Assembly: GCA_958295665.1 (NCBI GenBank)
Contig: OY282558.1
Span: forward strand, 61,678,789 to 61,742,788
DNA from: Tipula vernalis
Lineage: Eukaryota; Arthropoda; Insecta; Diptera; Tipulidae
Reading direction: 5' to 3'
DNA: 64,000 nt
A program made the translations under genes and the position numbers. Below are positions 1-11,847 of the stretch, piece after piece (within the stretch, counting starts at the first letter, position 1; each line of letters begins with the position of its first letter). The notes beneath the pieces are model-generated. The model was not told the DNA's origin. It ran no database searches and was given only the letters and a program-made list of their open reading frames with translations.

Positions 1-1810
1 TAAGAAAGGGTTTTATTATTTTTTTTTAATTATGCTCCAAATACTCTTAATTTCTTCATGGCTGCACATGTACTGCATCCCAGTATGTTTTCGGCCCTCA
101 TTTTTAAAAAAGGCCTACTATATATAGCACACATTTTTTGTCAGAGATTTTGCAGATCGTATTTGGCAAGCTTGACATTTAGTTGAACACCTGGATATCT
201 TTAAGAAGAAAAAAATGCATAAGAATACATTTTGTAGGGTGATAAAAGCACCTGGAATATTTTTATCAAAAACAAATTAATTTGTTTTACAATATTTGGA
301 TAATGTTGAACACACAAACATCCACTTCAAAATTATTTTCAAATAATCAAAACCTCAAAATCAGTAGCAAAGAACGTTTGTTTGATTTAAAAAAAAAAAA
401 CATTTTCTATATATACCTACTCTATATAGACACAGCATATCTATCATTCCTTCAATCAGTCATTTGATATCTTAACTTAATAAAAATTGTATGGTATACA
501 TTTTGGGTTCGTTATTTCAATAAATCAAAAAACGATTGACAATACAAATGACTTGTCCGGCGTTGTAATAAATAAATAAAAAATAAATTTTGTTGATAAG
601 ATATAAATTTAATCGTAAATTCAAGTGATTTCTAATTTTTGTATACAAATTAATTTTTCACCCTTTTTCTAAGCACACAAAACCTATTCATATTTCAATC
701 TTAATTATATGGTATATACAAATTTAAGCAAACAACCCTTTTTCTGTGCGTAAATACAATTTTCAGTACATTATTTACCAACAACAACCCGAAAACAATA
801 AAAAGGTGTGTGATTCGACGACGATGTGTATTTAGGAGTTCATGAAAAAATTATGAACGGGGACTTCGAATTATGGATATAATAGAGAAATTTTGTCGCT
901 TTATTATATTCCCCCCTATATCCCTCTTCCTAGGTCATACACACAATAAATATGTAGGGAGTTAGATTTTAGGCGAGAAATTCAATAAAGGAACGATTAA
1001 AAATTAAAATTATTACATTGATTTAAATGAAATTAATAACATGTGCACAGATGGTCGACGAAAAATCTCGTGTTAAAGGATGGAAGGGTTTTCAAACATT
1101 TTTTTTCAAATTGGATTGTCTTAATCAGTATACGTCGTACTTTTATCAGAACAAATAAACTCTTCTTAGTATGATTTTAAAAATACGCACAGATGGTAGG
1201 GAATAATTTAAAGTCGCGAATTAACATTGAATATTTTATTAAAATGTAAATTGTTTATGTAAACACCCACAATTTGTTTGGGTGTTCCAATGTAAGTAAA
1301 CGTTATAATTTTTTTAATTTTAATATCTGTACGTTGTATGTATTCAAAATTCGATTCCAAATTAATAATTACCACGACAAAAAACACTCTGAAGTCATAG
1401 CACTTATTTCCAGAGGTGTTTACATTTTCCGAATAGCAAGTAAATGAAATTTATCAGAGAGAGAGGAACTCTAAAACAATGTGACAAGTACCTTACCACA
1501 CTTAAACAAAATGCGAATATTGAAATTAAAGGTTAATTGTCTAGTCAATTTAACCAATATTCTATTCCGTATTAAACCACTCAGCTTGGATGTTTTTATC
1601 AATTTCATTAGTGATAAGAATTATTTAGAACCCAAATAGGTAAACAAATTGACACTAGTGGTGACGTAAACTTTCGAAAATAGTTATATTGATTCATAAA
1701 TTTCAATTAATTTAAGTTATTTATGTTATTTGCTAGGTATAAAGTTTTTTTGAAATTTTGGAAAATTGACAACCCAAAAATTTAAGACTTGCCAAAAATA
1801 TATCGAACAT
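1..1810. other. AT-rich non-coding stretch
   Basis: No gene or element is recognisable. The stretch is strongly AT-rich with short poly-A/T tracts. A 61-codon open stretch near 282-467 has low-complexity composition and no family resemblance, so I do not call it. Confidence 0.6.
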
Positions 1811-1821
1811 TGTAAAAGTAG

Positions 1822-2180
1822 AATGAGAGAGCGCAATGAGGGAATGAATATTCACTCATTATTCCTTCAATATTCACTCAATAATCACTGAATATTCACA
1901 GATTATTCACTCATTATTTACTGATAATTCAGCCTTTATTCACTGATGCATGGCGAAAATGTAATTTACTAATTATTCCTTCATTAGTCATTCATCATTA
2001 CTCATCATTCATCTTTCAGTGAATAATCAATGAATAACCTGTGAATAATGACAAATAAACGGTGAGTAATGGGCGAATAATGAGTAAATTAATCGTTTAG
2101 TAGTGAATAATCAGTGAATAACGAGTGAATAATTGGTGAATAACGAGTGAGTAATCAATTTATAATGAGTGAATAATCAG
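1822..2180. repeat. Degenerate GAATAATGAGT-type array, orientation switching inside
   Basis: About 360 bp of loosely periodic sequence of about 10-12 bp built from words such as TATTCACTCA (first half, about 1848-1960) and GAATAATGAGT (second half, about 2015-2178). The two halves are reverse complements in character, so the block is an imperfect palindrome as well as a simple repeat. The array resumes at 2598-2812 and 3045-3110 after about 400 bp of unrelated sequence, which suggests that a once-continuous array was split or that the motif spread. No coding potential. Confidence 0.7.
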
Positions 2181-2597
2181 TGCTGGGTTGATATTTTTTA
2201 AACGCCGCTTAAAACCTCATGCGTTTTTTATTTCTAAACAGTTGTTTTAAACAAAAATTGAAATGTTTATTTTCTGTATATGTCAAAAAGTTTTATTGCC
2301 TTTTATTTGCACTTTTCATTGGCAATTTTAAACCACAAAATATTCAATTAATTCACACATAAATATGTCAAAAACCACAGAACACATCAAAAAACTGCTA
2401 GACATACAAAATTGCAATATTTCCAACTTGAAATTTAATAGAAATTTTAAATAAAAATTAAATCCGAAAAATAAATCTGTGTTCTTTTTGAAATATTATT
2501 GTTAAACAAAAATTAAATCCTAATCCATTTTTACCAAAATATTGCACTTAATATAATGTACTTGTCAGAAATTTAAATAATAGTTTTGTCAGTGATT

Positions 2598-2812
2598 AAA
2601 TACGAAAGGATGAATAAGTGTGAGTAATCAGTGAATAAAGAGTGATTAATGAGAGAATAATAAGAATACTGAGTGAATATTCCATAAATAAGAGATGAAT
2701 AATGAGTGAATTCAACAATAAATAAAGGGTGAACAACCAGTGAATAATGAGTGAATTATGATTCAGTAATTAGTGAGTATTCAGTGATTAACGGGTGAAT
2801 AATAAAAATAAA
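2598..2812. repeat. Second block of the GAATAATGAGT-type array
   Basis: Same degenerate word as 1822-2180 (GAATAATGAGTGAAT, AGTGAATAAAGAGTG and so on), all in one orientation. A shorter third patch lies at about 3045-3110. An 18-bp inverted repeat (AAAATTAAATCCTAAT near 2508; ATTAGGATTTAATTTT near 2811) brackets this block, so it may have been carried in a small inverted-repeat element. That last point is inference. Confidence 0.6.
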
Positions 2813-3110
2813 TTAGGATTTAATTTTCTTTTTAGTGTTTTCAAAACAACAGGTCACGACTTATTTTTCGAGTTAATTTTTGTTTGATGTTTTCTTATGA
2901 ATTGATTTCTAGTGGTAGGTATTATAACTAAAAATCAGATTTAATTTACGTAAATTATTTTTGTTTTAGAATTAGCCAAATCTTTTTTGGATTTATCCAA
3001 CGCAATTGTTGTTATACATTTTTCTAAATGTGCGAAAGCAGAATTAGTAATCAATCATGTGTAGTGAATAATAAGGGAATGCTTAGTGAGTAATGTTTGA
3101 ATAATGACAA

Positions 3111-6100
3111 ATCCAACAAACTCTATTTAGATAAATTCTTTGTAGTTTTAAAAGCTGCATTTCTTGACGCATTGTGATCCGGATCTGATCAAAATTTACA
3201 TTGATTTTGTATCACAAATGGTGATCTAAAAATTAGTTCTGCTATTAAAATGTACAATAGGTGAACAATAATTTTGTATTAAGTGGTTGGTACTGTAGGG
3301 ATGAAATTGACATTAATTCTAAAACGTTGAGCAAAAGATGGGTGTCACTAAATGTAACAAAAAGGAATTTACACTTTTATTCATTTTCTTAAGAGAGTTC
3401 AGTTAAAAGGTTAAATGCTGGTTTTGTGAAGCACTAGAGGCAGGTATTCTGTTGCTAAATTAACCAGAGCTTAAAGTGGGCATAGGGCTATTAAAATCAC
3501 TTGTATAAAACATGTTTGCCTTTTTATAATATTAATATGATGTTTTCAATCAAATTATATTTAATTAAACCCGAAAATTATTTCAAAATTTGAGAAAACC
3601 ATGTTTTTGTAACGTGACACACACTTCATGTAAAAAATCTAAACTCTGCGAAAAAATCGACATTTTTTAAAAGTGGCTTAGATAAAAAACAAATCAAGTT
3701 TAAGAAAAATGCCACGGAATTTTAGGGCAAGTTTTTTTTATTTCAGATCCTTTTTGTGTGGAAAAGAATTCGGCGTTAGATTAAAAAATTAAAAAAAAAA
3801 AAAAATTTATGAGAAACCTCATCATAATTCTTAAAAGTTCGCACGAACAGTAAACATTTTCGAAAAAACAGACAAATATATCCGAACCTTTATTGTCTAA
3901 ACTAGCGACCACCGAGTAGTCCTTCTTAAGAGCTTATTGGCATTTGAAAAAATTTCTCGGGTTTTTAAAGCCTTGAAGAACTCATTCGAAAACTAACCTG
4001 AATTATTAAAAATGCATAAAAATTCTCTCTTGAAAGGCACCCTCACACCCATCCAATAAATTTTGTCATTTCTAGGGAGCATGCCAAGATATCAATGAAA
4101 ATCCAAATAAAACAAAAATGACAGAGAAATTACCAAAAAATTATATGAAAAATAAAAATATCTCCCCGGGTAGAAACTGTTTTTTTTACCATGGTAGATA
4201 CTGTTCATCTACCTTCTGTTTATTTACGTAGAATACGATTTCCGTCCGGGCAATACTTATTTTTAGGCTGGAAAGCTTTTCAAAAATTTTGAAAATCGCC
4301 TGTTTTTACTGCCACGAAAATCACACTAATACAAAGAAAAAAAATTGTACATAGTGCAATTGTATTGTTCTACTATTTATACGAAACTCTCATTTCTCAT
4401 TTCCTATTTTGCGACCAAAATTTGGGTATAGAACATTACTTTTAACTTTTCAGTCGATTGAAATCGAATAATACGTCTTGGTTAATTCAAAAATACCCAT
4501 TATGAATATTTTACTGGTACAATTCAGAAATTTTGGTACTTAACAAAACAAAATTTCTCTAAACAATTTCAAAAATACCCATAAAATATACTTACAAATT
4601 TTATAAATTAATCCCTTATATTACCAATTTGGGTGTAACACAAACCACACATTATTTACGTAACCGACAATCATCACTCACCTGTAAATAAAAAAAAAAT
4701 TCGATATTAGTAAAACATAAAAAGTTCACAACATGTCACACAACACAATTGGACCCAAAATAAAATTAAAAAAAAAAAAAAAAAAACTTCCCAAACATTT
4801 TTAAATCTCAAATAATAATAAAAAATACTAAACTACTTCTTATGTGTATATTTGTTTTTTAGGATCCCTTTCACAAAACTTATGTCTATTTATAAATTTT
4901 TAGGCTAAACTAATAATAAAAAGAAAAACAAAAAATCTTTTAATTTAATGATTTGATTTAGTTTTAAAGTTAATTTTTATATATAGAGATTTAAAAGTTT
5001 TGATTAAGTTGTGTGTGGATACCCAAAAACAAAAACAAAATAAAAAGTTAACTATTTTAATAAGAAAAATAATGTCTTAAATAAAATAAAACCTGTTCCC
5101 ATACACCAATACACTATACCATATACTGTACAGACATCGAATAAAATTCTTATGTTGTGTAGGATTAATAGTTGTTTCTAAAATACCAGCAACAACAACA
5201 ACAACAGTAACAGTAAACAGCAAAAAGAGTTAAGTTTATATAAATTTTAATTGATTCTGTTGATGAGATTAGAGTTTAATTTTACACCTTGTTAAGATAA
5301 TGAAATGTACAAATATAAGAAATTTATCGTTTTTTATTTTGTTCTTCTTACTATTTTGTGACTTTGTGGTTTTTTTTTTTTGTTGGTTTTGTTGTGTCTT
5401 GTGTGTCGGTTGATTTTTATTATTGGATTTTGCTTAATTTGGAAATTAACGCAGATTAGATAAGTATATTGACGATGTCTTTTATGAGAGGATTATAATT
5501 ATATAAGTAAACCTCCCCATAAATAAAATCGATGCGGACACCAAAATGTAACACGATACTCAAACTCAATGTATATGTATGTATATTGTGTAAATGAACA
5601 AGACTTGATAAAATAAAATAAAAAAAATTGAAAGAAAATTTGTCAAGTGGAAAAATTGTGAAAAATATTTATATACATACTTGCTGTATATAAATACAGG
5701 GAAATGAATTTCAATTTTTTTTTCTTCCTTTTTGTTGTAATTTAATTCCGATCAATAAAATTTTCAAGTATCGAATTACCATTATAAAACAAAGGTTTCC
5801 CTTCTCCCTTAGTTTGGTGAAAATTCCTCATTGATTAGATTTTTTTTTTTTGTTTGTAACTAGTACCCGTACATTGTGTATTGTGAATAAACCGCACGAA
5901 TCTAGGATTTTTTTTTGTATCACTTGGTTTTCGTTCGTTCATATTCATACACTCTGTCCTTAAATTTCCTTGTTGTGAAGTTAAATGTAGTAAATATAAG
6001 ACGATAAATTTATGTAAAAATATTTAAGTTTTCTTTTATAAGAGGCCTCTTCAGTAAATTTGCATATAATTAATAAGAAATGTTAAAATAAGTAATTTTA

Positions 6101-6280
6101 TTTGTGTATACAAAATATAATTTGTATTCTGTGAGTATTTTCTTCTTCGGAACCATTCCCAACGCTCGGTTGATTCTATTCCTTTCTTCCGAATTTGAAT
6201 TTTTAATCTATAATTTTATTGATTACATCCTATTTTAGCGTTAGCTTGATGAGTTTTGGAGATTCTGTGGCCGTTTCTTC
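3111..6280. other. AT-rich non-coding stretch
   Basis: More than 3 kb of AT-rich DNA with poly-A/T tracts (for example near 3790, 4760 and 5370), CAACAACAA at about 5190 and TATGTATGTATAT at about 5575. No open frame of convincing composition and no recognisable element. The texture resembles dipteran intronic or intergenic DNA. Confidence 0.6.
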
Positions 6281-6998
6281 CATCAGACTAACATACCATC
6301 ATACTATAATATATTCATACTATCGTATCAACAACATACCATCAAACAATTGATCGCACCATTACACCATCACACCACCATATATACAATAATAACATCA
6401 GAATTGCTTACCATCATACCATCGTACCATGTTAGCATCGTATACCATCATGCCTTCATACCATACATCTTATACCATCAAACCATCAAAACCATCACAC
6501 AATCATTCCATCTTAACATCATCGTAAAACCACACCATCGACCATTTATCCATTATACCTTCATACCATCATACCACTAAGCCACCATACCATCACTCCA
6601 TCATTTAATCATACCATTATTATAATTGTACCATCATACCATCACATCATCAAAACACCATAACATCATACCATCGTACAATTATACCAGCATAGTGTTA
6701 TAACATCGAACTATTATACCATCATTCCATCAAACTAAAATTCCAAAAAAAATCATACCATCGTAACATCATACCACGATTATCGAAATATACCATCATA
6801 CCAAATTACCATATTGCCATTATACTGTCATACCATCTAACCATTATACCATCGTATCGCCATAACATCATACCCATCAAACTGCCATACTAACATACAA
6901 TCGTACCATAACACAATCACACCAGCTTTCCATCATACCATCAATCACCATCACTCTCATCATCACCAACAACATCTTCAACGCCATCACCAACACCA
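6281..6998. repeat. Degenerate ATACCATC minisatellite-like array
   Basis: About 700 bp made of diverged copies of an 8-9 base word (ATACCATC / CATACCATC; GATGGTAT on the other strand). Spacing is irregular and many copies are mutated, so this is an old array. A 76-codon open stretch at 6350-6580 is a by-product of the repeat and encodes only low-complexity residues. Confidence 0.85.
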
Positions 6999-7496
6999 TC
7001 ACTGTTAAAAAATAATGATGCGCGTGTCGATTTATTTTTGATTTTGCATTAAATACCGAAAAATCAACTCAATCACAAAAAGGAGAGTGAGACATTAGCA
7101 GTGACCTTCCTACATCTTATACAAAATTTGTGTAAATTGTGGTTCAAATCGGTCAAGGAGGTCAATATCAGAAATGCAAACACTCACTTTTATTGTATAT
7201 ATGTACATATGTATGTATCTATATAGAAGATTAAAGTAAATGATGTGATTGTGAAGGTTCTAAGATGTTGACCAATACATTAACTCCACTTTATTCGCTG
7301 CGCGAACATACCAAAAGGTGCACACAGAAAACCGTCAGCTTCATTACTTGTGAAGTCTATGGGTATTGTGGCCAATGTAGAATATGCAAGAGTACGGAAC
7401 TTGGCCAAAACATTAGTTAAAATCCATCCTAAACATTTTTTTCTCTCTCAGATTTTCCAATCTCTCAGACTTTTTACACGAGCGAAATAACCCAAC

Positions 7497-7622
7497 CCCC
7501 TACCAAACCCAGTTTGCTTGTTAGAATTTTCACTATACATCAATCAATAAATGTATTGCCTGCCCATAGTAAAAAATGAATAAACCAAATTCAAAAAAAT
7601 TATTCTGCTCAGGATTATGGTG
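7497..7622 (+). repeat. Dispersed repeat, copy 1 (related to the foldback at 9672-9933)
   Basis: Shares the words AACCCAGTTTGCTTGTTAG, TCAATAAATGTATTGCC and CCCATAGT with 9675-9791 (same orientation) and with 9820-9930 (opposite orientation). It belongs to a dispersed family rather than to the LINE that lies between the first two copies. Confidence 0.6.
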
Positions 7623-7667
7623 GTTGGGAAATTTGTTATATCGATTTAGTAGGGGGTTCATTGGCTA

Positions 7668-9649
7668 GGTTAGGTTAGGTTAGGTTGGAGTGGCTGCTTA
7701 TGCACACTTAGACCGGTGACGGTCCATTGTGATACCACAGAATATCTCCCCTTTTACCCCTATTGGAACCATTTCGAGCTACTTATGTAGCGTAAGACGC
7801 CCCGCACTTTAATGTTTTCGAGACCGAGAGGCAGTCCATCCTGAACTTAGCCAAGTGTTTGTGCCTTCTGAGAGCCAATGCTGGACACGAGCAAAGGAAG
7901 TGGACCAACGTCTCTTCCTCCTCTTCGTCCAAGCAGCTTCTGCAGAAGTCATTTGGCTCCAGACCCAGTCTTCTTGCATGTTCTCCAAAAAGGCAGTGTC
8001 CCGTGAGAATTCATACGACCGTTCTTAATTCACGTCTGCGTAGGGATATTAATGCCCTAGTACGCCCCAAGTTCAGCTTTGGCCAAACTTGTCTTGTAAC
8101 TCTATAGGTGAGGGTGTTAGACCACCTTTCCCCCGCTGAGGATAGCGCCTGCTTCTCAAGTGCTTGTCTCAGCGCTGTGATAGGCCTCCCCAGACTTGCC
8201 CTTTCCGGTTGCAGCTGGAGAGTCGTACCATGCCTAGCAAGTTCATCCGCCCTGCAGTTTCCCACTACGTTCGAGTGACCTGGGACCCAGATTACCTGGA
8301 TATTGAAATGCTCACCCATCTCATTTAGAGATGAGTGACAACTCAACGCCACCCGTGACGCCAAAGACACCGATTCTACCGACCGGATCGCCGCTTGACT
8401 GTCCACATAGATTGTGATATCGTTTAAGGATAACACATTATGCTTCAACCACGTCATGACCTTCTCTATCGCTACGACTTCAGCTTGGTACACGCTGCAG
8501 TAATCAGGTAGAGAAATAGAAATGTTTACATTTAATTTGTCACAGAATACTCCAGCTCCCACTTTGCCGTCTAGCTTGGAGCCATCTGTGAAGAATTGCA
8601 ACGCTTCGGTTTCCGATAACGGTCTATCCCTCCAGGATTCCCTTGAAGGGAAGGAGGTCCGAATTCGCTTCTCGAAGCGTAGAGTAGGTTTAATGTAGTC
8701 AAGATTCGCCAGCTCATATTTCAACGATCTAACAATAGTAGAGTGTCCTATACTAAGACACCTCCACTGAGAGACGGCTGCAAGTCGTACAGCCGTATTT
8801 GCCGCCATCTGTTTGCCAAAAATGTCGACCGGAAGAAGGTGCAACATAACCTCTAAGGCACGTGTCGGTGTCGACCTCAATGCCCCGCTAACAAGCATAC
8901 AGCCCATCCTTTGCACTCTCTCAATCTTACTTTTATAAGTTACCTTGTCCAGAGCTGGCCACCAAACACCCACCCCGTATATGAGTACAGGTCTCACTAT
9001 AGCGGTGTAGAGCTTCAGCTCCGGCTTCAGACCCCATCTATGACCAATGGCGTTCCCACAGGAGTACAAAGCTATAGTAGCTTTGTTTATTCTCTCCAAC
9101 ATGTTGGGCTTCCAACTAAGCTTACTGTCCAAGATAATGCCCAGATATCTAGCTCTATCAGTAAAAGGAAGTCTCGTGCCATTTAAGGTAGGAGGGGCAA
9201 CTACCGGGATTTTGTATTTCTTAGTGAAGAGTACCAGCTCTGTCTTGGACGGATTAATACGAAGTCTACATTTGCCAGCCCATTTCGTAACGATGGTAAG
9301 CGCATTCTGCATTACGTCTACAATCGTGCCCAGGAATTTCCCGGTAACAGCTAAAGCTACGTCATCTGCGTAAGCGATAACTTCAATACCCTCTCTCTCC
9401 AATTCTAGTAGTAACCCGTTTACCACTATATTCCAGAGAAGAGGGGACAGAACCCCTCCCCCTGCGAGTTTCCCCAGGTTACTCGCCTCTTGATGGTGGA
9501 GTCGCCCAACTTCGAACTAACAATCCTGCTTTCCAGCATATAATTGATTAACCCTATCAGAGGAACGTCCACCTCCAAAAATGACAATCCCTCCCTTGAT
9601 TGCCTCCGCTTTCACATTATTAAAGAAAGGCGCCCTCTGTATCCACGAA
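7668..9649 (-). mobile_element. 5'-truncated non-LTR retrotransposon, RNase H-bearing (I/LOA-like)
   Basis: The element is bounded by a perfect 13-bp target-site duplication, GGTTCATTGGCTA, at 7655-7667 and 9650-9662. The coding strand is minus. The 3' end (low coordinates) terminates in four to five CCTAA units (TTAGG on the plus strand, 7667-7684), and the 5' end is cut inside the reverse transcriptase just before palm motif A (a D-x-E-G-A-F-type stretch at about 9620-9640). It carries the second half of the RT followed by an RNase H domain, which known Jockey and R1 elements lack but I, LOA and Ingi types have. The family assignment is inference. The clean duplication and the long intact frame suggest a fairly recent insertion. 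Confidence 0.9.
8011..9426 (-). CDS. ORF2 C-terminal part: reverse transcriptase (YADD) and RNase H
   Basis: An open frame of 471 codons encodes the C-terminal half of a non-LTR retrotransposon polyprotein. The RT catalytic YADD motif is at residues 19-22, followed by the thumb region (RYLGIILDSKLSW). Then comes RNase H: FTDGSKLDGKVGAG (first Asp), the Glu in YQAEVVAIEK, the Asp in YVDSQAAI, and the final WVPGHSNVVGN...DELA block. The listed start Met is only the first Met of a truncated frame. Upstream coding (a PQGGVLSP-like motif) continues to about 9649 but is broken by a frameshift near 9470. It would make cDNA by target-primed reverse transcription in the nucleus. This copy lacks an endonuclease, ORF1 and motif A, so it cannot be autonomous. 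Confidence 0.9.
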   Translation of the reverse strand: MVNGLLLELEREGIEVIAYADDVALAVTGKFLGTIVDVMQNALTIVTKWAGKCRLRINPSKTELVLFTKKYKIPVVAPPTLNGTRLPFTDRARYLGIILDSKLSWKPNMLERINKATIALYSCGNAIGHRWGLKPELKLYTAIVRPVLIYGVGVWWPALDKVTYKSKIERVQRMGCMLVSGALRSTPTRALEVMLHLLPVDIFGKQMAANTAVRLAAVSQWRCLSIGHSTIVRSLKYELANLDYIKPTLRFEKRIRTSFPSRESWRDRPLSETEALQFFTDGSKLDGKVGAGVFCDKLNVNISISLPDYCSVYQAEVVAIEKVMTWLKHNVLSLNDITIYVDSQAAIRSVESVSLASRVALSCHSSLNEMGEHFNIQVIWVPGHSNVVGNCRADELARHGTTLQLQPERASLGRPITALRQALEKQALSSAGERWSNTLTYRVTRQVWPKLNLGRTRALISLRRRELRTVV

Positions 9650-9671
9650 GGTTCATTGGCTACCTCTCGGC

Positions 9672-9933
9672 CAATTCTGAACCCGATTTGCTTGCTAGAA
9701 TTCTCACTACATCAATAAATGTGTTGCCTTCCCATAGTTAAAAATCGGAAAAAAATTAAAAAAATTCTTATGGTCAGGATTATCGTGGACCTGATTTCAA
9801 GGGCAAAATTCCAGGGTTAAAATAATCTTGACCATAATAAATTTTAATTTTTTTCCACCATGTTTAACTATAGGAAGGCAACACATTTATTGATGTGGTG
9901 AAAATTCTAACAAGCAAACCGGGTTCAGAATTG
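9672..9933. repeat. Foldback repeat with about 70-bp arms
   Basis: The left arm at about 9672-9742 and the right arm at about 9862-9933 are near-perfect reverse complements (for example TTCTGAACCCGATTTGCTTG against CAAGCAAACCGGGTTCAGAA). A spacer of about 120 bp separates them. One arm also occurs alone at 7497-7622, so it is a mobile or dispersed unit. No coding capacity. It could be a MITE or two head-to-head copies of one repeat. Confidence 0.75.
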
Positions 9934-9939
9934 ACTCAG

Positions 9940-10780
9940 TGATAGCCATACAATTAAAATATTGGTAAACACCACTAACAGCCACTAGAATCCTCACCAT
10001 ATTGTCATAACAAATTTCCAGGGCAACCATAATCTTAATTATGAGAAACTCGTATTATAAACCAAAATCCTGGGATGATGAATTCTGGAGGTTCTATGGC
10101 CGATCCTGGCCATATTTACCAATATTTTAATTGTAGCCATTTCTGATAATCGTCCATTTTAAATTACCGAAAACCGTCAGTTTGATGTGTTCTGGAGATT
10201 CTATGGCCAATTCTGGCCAATGCAGATTATGCCAAATTATGAAACTTGCTCAATATATTAACTACTTTGTTTTAGTTCGCATCTCAGTAAAAGAAGGAAT
10301 TCTGGAAGCAATCCATTTAACCGTTTTAAAAAATCGTCAGTTTTATGGCTGAGGCCAATGTTCATAGATTATACAGAAGCACGAAACTTGTTCAATTTAT
10401 TAATTAAATGTATTAAGTATGCCGATATATTAATTAATATGGGCGCTAGATTGATGAGTTGTTGAAATTCTATAATCAATTTTGGTCAATGTATGTACCA
10501 GAATGGAACTTGACCAGTAAAAAATGGGATTTCCAGAAACCGTTTGTATACCGTACTGTACTTTGTTTTTGCTAGCACCTCAATAAAAAATGGGTCTTCC
10601 GGAAGCCGTCCTTATAAAAGTTTCAAAAAATCGTCAGTTTTATGGTCGTTTCAGACCAATGTGGAGAATCTACGCCGCTTAACTACATTCAGATTTAAGA
10701 AAAAATATTTCCATTCGAAATTTTATAGATTTTTCAAATTATTCGAGTTTAGCTTCATGAATTAACCGTAGCGTTAGGTG
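9940..10780. repeat. Degenerate dispersed repeats with a CGTCAGTTTTATGG word
   Basis: At least four diverged, similarly ordered fragments carry AATCGTCAGTTTTATGG or ACCGTCAGTTT followed by GGCCAATGT and AGATTATGC-like words (about 10170, 10325, 10480 and 10625). A related fragment lies at 7328-7420. They look like old tandem or nested copies of one non-coding repeat. The frame at 10544-10765 lies inside them and I do not consider it a gene. Confidence 0.55.
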
Positions 10781-11514
10781 ATATTCTCGAAATTCGAGAT
10801 TTACAAAATAATTTAGATTTTGAGACTTGAGATGCCTTTTAGTGATTTTAATTTTTCATTTCAAGATTATTCTAGGATTCTAAGTTTATTCGAGATTTCC
10901 GGCAGTATTCGACAGTTTTCTAAAATTCTAAAATTATTTGAAATACTTCTAACTTTTCAATATTATAGAATTAATGATTGATCGATATTTTCAATATTTT
11001 ATGATATTTATCGAGGTGTTTTAAGCTTATTCGAGAGCTGTTTGTCGCTAAGTGTTTGTAATAGATGTAATTCGAAATTTTTTGAAGAATTAATCTTCCA
11101 ACGAGGTTCTACTTGAAATTATCGACATTATTCAACATTTTCGAGATTATTCGAGATGTTGCAGTTATTTTTCGAAATATACGTTTTTTGCTGTTGTATT
11201 GAATTGCTTTACATTGTAAGCCAAAAATATGCCTACAACACAGATTATTCTGAGTGAGTTAGAGATTGTTCGAGATTTTCTGAATTCCAAATTTACTATC
11301 CTAAAATTCTATAATTATTTACAATGTGGTAAGTCATTTATCGAGATTTTTGTATTTTTCGAGATTTGAATAGTGACTCACTCACGGTGCTCTGGAGTCG
11401 GTTTAAAAAAAAAGTGCAGTGTCTCCGAAATTCTTTCGCCCAACGTTTTGACACCTAAAAAGGAGTACTTTCAGCCGCTACAGAAAAAAATCGGCGCGGC
11501 GCTTTTTTTTCTAG
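10781..11514. other. Non-coding stretch with many TTCGAGAT-like words
   Basis: About 730 bp in which words such as TTCGAGATT, TTATTCGAG and TTTTCGAG recur irregularly. This suggests a heavily decayed simple or tandem repeat. No gene is visible. It ends at the left terminus of the transposon at 11515. Confidence 0.5.
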
Positions 11515-11780
11515 GACGAAAATACGAAAAATAATATGCCTGGAGAAGATAACGCCCTTTCATGTGTGATGATGATTCTGGATATATATACAGGGTGTCA
11601 TATACATTCGCATTGGTTCATACACAGTATAATGGCAGATATAGGGTGTTCAAGAAGTGTACGGCAAGTGTTGTCACTCATAAAAGCATTATTTATTATT
11701 ATTATTAAAAGCATAAAAACACAACAGAAAAAATGAAAATTTAGAGAGGTTTGTAAGATCCGTTTACGGCCCCCCTCGAG
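11515..11780 (+). repeat. Left terminal inverted repeat of the CxxC-type transposon
   Basis: Matches the reverse complement of 14084-14324. The outer about 110 bp (from GACGAAAATACG to TTGGTTCATACAC) is nearly identical between ends, with a GGGTGT/AGGTGT difference. The inner about 150 bp is about 70-80% similar by eye and contains small indels, including an ATT microsatellite in the left copy only. Confidence 0.85.
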
Positions 11781-11847
11781 GGACTTGTCCAGACAAGAAA
11801 GAAACAAAAAAACAATAGCACACATATCATAAATGAAAACTATTATA

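Noticed and set aside
7667..7684. TTAGG repeats suggesting telomeric DNA
   Set aside because: Only about four units, located precisely at the 3' end of a LINE inside its target duplication.
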